Shown: positions 60,419 through 64,000 of the stretch, in pieces
Layout: every line of letters begins with the position of its first letter
How positions within the stretch are numbered: position 1 is the first letter of the stretch
The notes under the pieces: generated by a model
Database searches by the model: none
Told to the model about the DNA's origin: nothing
What the model saw: the letters and a program-made list of their open reading frames with translations, nothing else
Position numbers and translations under genes: made by a program
Assembly: GCA_050696075.1 (NCBI GenBank)
Contig: JBOGUF010000015.1
Coordinates: forward strand, 1-64,000
DNA from: JBOGUF01 sp050696075
GTDB taxonomy: Bacteria; Chloroflexota; Chloroflexia; Thermomicrobiales; UBA6265
Length of the DNA stretch: 64,000 nt
Direction: 5' to 3'

Positions 60419-61465
60419 TTACGCGTTGTCGAGCAACTCGGGTTGATAGGCAAAGAGCGCCGGCAACCCGCCCGTATGCACGAAGACCACCGGATAGGCG
60501 GGATCGAGCCGTCGCTCGCGTATGTCGCGGATGAGTACGGAAAACCCCTTGCTTGAATAGACAGGGTCGAGGAAGACGCCTTCGGTGTGGGCGAGCAGCC
60601 GAATCGCCTCCCGCGCCTCAGGCGTCAGAACGCCGTACCCCGGCCCAGCGGCGTCCACCGTGCGGAACCGACCTTCGAGCGGCGGCGGTTCCAGGCCCAA
60701 CACCTCGGCGGTCCGCCGGGCAAGGTCCAGGACGAATTCAGGCCCGCGCTGCACCGCGCCGGGGTTCGCGCCGGTGACGCGCCACGCGGCGCCGAGCAGG
60801 GCGGCGCCGAGGAGCAACCCGGTTTGCGTGCCGCCGTAGGAGGCGACGTACACGTCACGGACGTCGAGGTCGCGCCTGGCAAATTCCTCTGCCAGTTCGA
60901 GCGCACACTCGACGTAGCCGACCGTGCCCAGCGGCTGGGAGGAACCGTGGATCACGTACGGCCGATTGCCCCGCGCTCGCTCCTCGCCGGCAAGGCGATC
61001 CATCGTCTCGCTGATCGCCGCCGGTCCATCCCGCGCGATCCGCGCCGGATCGACGAAGTGGACCTCGGCGCCGAGCAAGTGGTCCAAGAGCAGGTTTCCC
61101 TGGAGCTCCTGATGAAACCCGCCTCCTTGCAAAACGAGCACCGGGCGCATCCCGACCGCCCGCGCCGCCGCCGCGCATTGCCGGGCATGATTCGACTGCG
61201 CTCGACCGCCCCCGGCCACGAGTACGTTGCACCCCTGCCGAAGCGCCTCACCCAGGAAGAAGTCGAGCTTCCTCACTTTGTTCCCACCGAAGGCGAGACC
61301 GGTGAGGTCGTCGCGCTTCAGGTAGATCGGCGGTCCGTCCAGCTCCGCCGAAAGGCGCGGCAGCAGTTGGAGCGGCGTCGGCAGAAACGCCAAACCGGCC
61401 CGCGGCAGCTTGTCGATAGCGGCGCGGATGTCCGTTCCCGCGGGGTGGTTCACCGCGGCCGTCAT
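60419..61465 (-). CDS. D-cysteine desulfhydrase / ACC-deaminase family PLP enzyme
   Basis: 348 aa. PLP Lys63 is in LAFGGNKVRKLDF, the signature of the ACC deaminase/D-cysteine desulfhydrase group. Other features are GGGRAQSNHARQCAAAAR, a phosphate loop in SYGGTQTGLLLGA, and a late VVFVHTGGLPALFAY. It eliminates or deaminates a small D-amino acid or related compound. The start overlaps the SMP-30 stop by 4 bp. Confidence 0.88.
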   Translation of the reverse strand: MTAAVNHPAGTDIRAAIDKLPRAGLAFLPTPLQLLPRLSAELDGPPIYLKRDDLTGLAFGGNKVRKLDFFLGEALRQGCNVLVAGGGRAQSNHARQCAAAARAVGMRPVLVLQGGGFHQELQGNLLLDHLLGAEVHFVDPARIARDGPAAISETMDRLAGEERARGNRPYVIHGSSQPLGTVGYVECALELAEEFARRDLDVRDVYVASYGGTQTGLLLGAALLGAAWRVTGANPGAVQRGPEFVLDLARRTAEVLGLEPPPLEGRFRTVDAAGPGYGVLTPEAREAIRLLAHTEGVFLDPVYSSKGFSVLIRDIRERRLDPAYPVVFVHTGGLPALFAYQPELLDNA

Positions 61466-62361
61466 GTGGCCACCTCGTCCGTCGTCGCGGGCGGGCGATA
61501 GCGCGGGTGTCCTTGCCGGTCCGTCCGCGCCCGCAGCAGGTAGCCGCTGCCCGTCGTGACGTAGAGAGTCCGCAAGTCATCCTCGCCCCAGGTGCAGTTG
61601 GTGGGACGATCGACCGGCACGGGGTGCTGCTCCAGCACCCGGCCGTCAGGGGCGAAGACGTAGATCATCGGTCCCGGCCCGCTTTCGCGCCAGCCGGCCG
61701 TCGCCACAATGTTGCCGACGCTGTCGAGGCACATCCCATCGATGCCGCGATGGGGATAGAAGGTGTGCAAGACGCGGCGCGGGCCGAGGGAGCCGTCCTC
61801 CGCGATCGGATAGGCCCACAGCTCGCGCATCTTGCCCTCGCCGTATTCGCTCTGGGCGACGTAGAGCGTCCGCTCATCCGCCGACAGCAGCACGCCGTTC
61901 GGCCGGGTCGTGTCGAACGTCACGCGCGTGAGCGACCAGCCGCCGTCCCGGTGCGGGTCCGCCCGATAGACCGACTCGTGACCCAATTCGAGATCGTCCC
62001 AATGCGGCCCGTACCGTGGGTCGGAGAACCAGATACGGCCTTGTCCGTCGCTGACCAGATCGTTCGGACTGTTCAGACGCCCGCCGTCGTACCCATCGGC
62101 GACGACCGTGGTGGTCGACCCGTCATAGCGCACGACCCGCCGGCCTTCCCCTTCGCAGGCGTAGAGCGCGCCGTCCGCCCCCAGCAGCAGGCCGTTGGCC
62201 TTGTTGGTGCCCTCGCGATAGACCGTACACCTGCCGGTCGTCGGATCGTAGCGGTGGATGCGGCTGGCATCGCACTCGGTGAAAAGCAGCCCACTCCCGT
62301 CCCACAACGGTCCCTCGAGCAGGTTCGGGAACTCGGCAAGCGTCTCAAACGTCCAACTCAT
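61462..62361 (-). CDS. SMP-30/gluconolactonase-family protein
   Basis: 299 aa. The six-bladed propeller begins EFPNLLEGPLWDGSGLLFTE, with the metal Glu. LNSPNDLVSDGQGRIWFSDPRYG has the Asn/Asp ligands, then TTRPNGVLLSADERTLYVAQS, and GIDGMCLDSVGNIVATAG. The catalytic ligands of gluconolactonase-like hydrolases are all there. It likely hydrolyses a sugar or organic lactone. GGAGG, nine bases upstream, selects ATG 62361. First gene of the three-gene operon. Confidence 0.9.
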   Translation of the reverse strand: MSWTFETLAEFPNLLEGPLWDGSGLLFTECDASRIHRYDPTTGRCTVYREGTNKANGLLLGADGALYACEGEGRRVVRYDGSTTTVVADGYDGGRLNSPNDLVSDGQGRIWFSDPRYGPHWDDLELGHESVYRADPHRDGGWSLTRVTFDTTRPNGVLLSADERTLYVAQSEYGEGKMRELWAYPIAEDGSLGPRRVLHTFYPHRGIDGMCLDSVGNIVATAGWRESGPGPMIYVFAPDGRVLEQHPVPVDRPTNCTWGEDDLRTLYVTTGSGYLLRARTDRQGHPRYRPPATTDEVAT

Positions 62362-62795
62362 ACGCGCGCTGACCTCCGACGTGGGCGGTCGTGACCGCCT
62401 GGACATACGCCATCACCCGGTGGGCAACGTCGGCTGGCTGAAAGGCCGGGCCGCTCTATTCTACCGGTCGTGACCTTTCTTCACGCCAAGACGTGATGCT
62501 ACCCTCGAACGAACGATGAGCATTCACCGAACGCCGAACGCCGAACATCGACCGTCGGAAAATGTGCCATTCGGCGATTTTCCGTGTAGAATCGGGACAG
62601 ATTGCTGGTGTTCCGTCATGCATCGCCTGGTTTCGCCCGATGAACACCACCTCCATCCACATCCCGCGCTCCGGTCGTAGATTCTACAGAAGCGCGTCGT
62701 GTCCGTGGGCACGGGTCGTGCGCTTCGTCGCATTTGGCTGATCCGGTCCGTCGTGCCGCCGGGGCGCGCGAGCGCCCATTCATGGACTCCTGAGC
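62362..62795. other. Non-coding divergent region
   Basis: A 434-bp gap between the SMP-30 operon and the PBP gene. A short CGAACGC triple repeat (about 62529-62549) and scattered AT-rich stretches are present. I see no gene, hairpin terminator or clear promoter pair. Confidence 0.45.
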
Positions 62796-64000
62796 ATGAG
62801 TCACGGCTATCGCGCCGTCGGTCGTCACCATCCGCGTGTCAAGCGCCGCGCGGCGCACTACCAGCACGCCCTGATCGCCCGCCACGCGCGCGGCCTGCCT
62901 CCCCACCTCTTGCCCGGCATCACCGGCCGCACCAAGCGCCCAACCCGTTGGCGTATGGCGCTCCTCGCCGGCACGCTCCTCTTCCTCATCACGCTGATCG
63001 TGGGCGTTATCGGCACGGTGGTCTCAAGCGTCGCCGCGGTCGGCGGCACACTGCACGCCTACCGGGAGGTCAACGAGGGTCTCCCCAACGCCGCCGCGAT
63101 CGCCACCGACGCCTACGAAAGCGCCGAGATCTACGACCGCAACGGCGTCCTGCTGCAACAGGTCTCTCATCCAGATCAAGGGTGGCGCACCTTCGTTGCG
63201 CTTGACCAGGTCTCCGAGGTCGCCATCGACGCCACGATTGCCGCCGAGGACGCCACCTTCTGGAGTCACTACGGGATCGAGCCCCTGGCGATCCTGCGCG
63301 GCGCCCTCATCATCGCCGGCGGCGAAGGGACCTCCGGCGGCTCGACGATCACCCAGCAACTGACCCGCGGTCTCTACCCCGAAAGGATCGGCTACGACAT
63401 CTCGCTGACGCGCAAGTTCAAGGAGATTCTGGGCGCGGTCGCCATCGACAAGGAGTATTCGAAACAGGACATCCTCTCGATGTACTTGAACTTGATCTAC
63501 TACGGCCAGCGCTCCTTCGGCATCGAAGCCGCCGCCCAAACCTATTTCGACAAGAGCGCCAAAGAGCTGAACCTGGCCGAGGCGTCGATGCTCGCCGGTC
63601 TCCCCCAAGCGCCCTCCTTCTACGACCCCACCGTCCGCTACGATGAGGCCAAGGTCCGCCAGCGCTACGTCCTCGACCAGATGGTCAAGTACCGCTATAT
63701 CACCCGCGCGGAAGCCGAGGAGGCGTTTGCGGTTCTCCTCCATCCCCAACGACGCAACACCGCGATCCAGCACGCGCCGCACTTCACGAATTACGTCAAG
63801 TCGTATCTGGCCGAGACCTACGGCGAAGACGCCCTCTACCGCGGCGGGCTCAGGATCTACACCACCGTCGACGTCGAGTTGCAAGACCGGGCGCAGCGGC
63901 TCGTCAGCGAACACGTCGCGGCGATGGCGCCTTACAACGCGCACAACGGGGCGATGGTCGTTATGGTGCCGTGGAGCGGCGAGATCCTGGCGATGGTCGG
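62796..64000 (+). CDS. Class A penicillin-binding protein (partial, runs off the window)
   Basis: 401 codons are visible; the gene continues beyond the edge. A basic cytoplasmic N-terminus (1-50) leads to one membrane helix (about 53-78). The GT51 glycosyltransferase domain (about 115-290) has catalytic Glu in IAAEDATFWSHYGIEP, GGSTITQQLTRGLYP, KFKEILGAVAIDKEYSKQ, LNLIYYGQRSFGIEAAAQTYF and SMLAGLPQAPSFYDP. The start of the transpeptidase linker (YTTVDVELQDRAQRLV) follows, and the sequence ends NGAMVVMVPWSGEILAMVG. The ATG at 62796 has no strong Shine-Dalgarno. Confidence 0.92.
   Translation, partial: MSHGYRAVGRHHPRVKRRAAHYQHALIARHARGLPPHLLPGITGRTKRPTRWRMALLAGTLLFLITLIVGVIGTVVSSVAAVGGTLHAYREVNEGLPNAAAIATDAYESAEIYDRNGVLLQQVSHPDQGWRTFVALDQVSEVAIDATIAAEDATFWSHYGIEPLAILRGALIIAGGEGTSGGSTITQQLTRGLYPERIGYDISLTRKFKEILGAVAIDKEYSKQDILSMYLNLIYYGQRSFGIEAAAQTYFDKSAKELNLAEASMLAGLPQAPSFYDPTVRYDEAKVRQRYVLDQMVKYRYITRAEAEEAFAVLLHPQRRNTAIQHAPHFTNYVKSYLAETYGEDALYRGGLRIYTTVDVELQDRAQRLVSEHVAAMAPYNAHNGAMVVMVPWSGEILAMV

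Noticed and set aside
1..64000. tRNA, rRNA, tmRNA or transposase genes
   Set aside because: No acceptor/T-loop pattern, rRNA core sequence, transposase motif or integrase was seen by eye; a tRNA scan would be needed for certainty.

Overview
The window is a high-GC chromosomal segment with densely packed genes. It has F420-type (LLM) oxidoreductases, twin-arginine-like signal peptides followed by Ala-Thr-Pro-rich mature N-termini, many Phd/PIN toxin-antitoxin pairs and maltodextrin operons. Together these suggest a Chloroflexota member close to Thermomicrobia/Sphaerobacter. This is inferred from protein style and base composition; no rRNA or marker tree is available. No tRNA, rRNA, CRISPR array, phage or transposase gene was recognised.

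Layout. 0-6 kb: an Excalibur-domain surface protein, an OmpR/HK two-component pair, a ScyD-like beta-propeller, a YceI protein and an intradiol-dioxygenase-like protein. Three 11-bp-phased direct repeats link these as a probable regulon. 6-8 kb: Phd antitoxins with a PIN toxin, then a DUF433-cupin fusion. 8-17.5 kb: nitrogen metabolism (gltB, divergent glnA, a PucR-type regulator, an arginase-family protein). 17.7-21.3 kb: a DUF606 permease, a second PIN module, an RHH protein, an autoregulated winged-helix regulator and an M20 peptidase. 21.3-25.2 kb: a Zn/Mn ABC transporter divergent from a Fur protein fused to an FmdB zinc ribbon. 25.3-28 kb: a PBP4-type carboxypeptidase and a chimeric LuxR remnant. 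28-32.8 kb: a five-gene biosynthetic cluster (UbiA, methyltransferase, FAD oxidoreductase, SRPBCC cyclase, FabF-like ketosynthase). 32.8-34.4 kb: a decayed zone of gene remnants behind a hairpin-rich repeat. 34.4-42.1 kb: a GntR-controlled catabolic island (DSD1-type PLP enzyme, TIM-barrel isomerase, amidohydrolase, serine/threonine-dehydratase-like enzyme, enolase-superfamily and LLM enzymes) with a shared operator. 42.2-50.8 kb: a maltodextrin operon (malE-malF-malG plus three GH13 enzymes, no ATPase). 51-52.9 kb: a third PIN module and small proteins. 53-57 kb: a 1292-residue secreted double phosphoesterase. 57-62.4 kb: an Uma2 protein, MFS transporter, MFS remnant and a RraA/D-cysteine-desulfhydrase-like/SMP-30 operon. 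The window ends inside a class A PBP gene.

Non-coding DNA is unusually structured. There are MITE-like elements of about 160-185 bp with 21-27 bp inverted ends, a perfect 30-bp palindrome, a five-hairpin element, and more than ten loci of 7-9 bp tandem repeats, often as inverted pairs. Some of these repeats run into genes (gltB, znuA signal peptide, the fur-fmdB junction). The most notable candidates for new biology are the UbiA/ketosynthase cluster, the TTCCCAG direct-repeat regulon, the GATGTCTGATGTC operator regulon, and repeat-driven gene remodelling.
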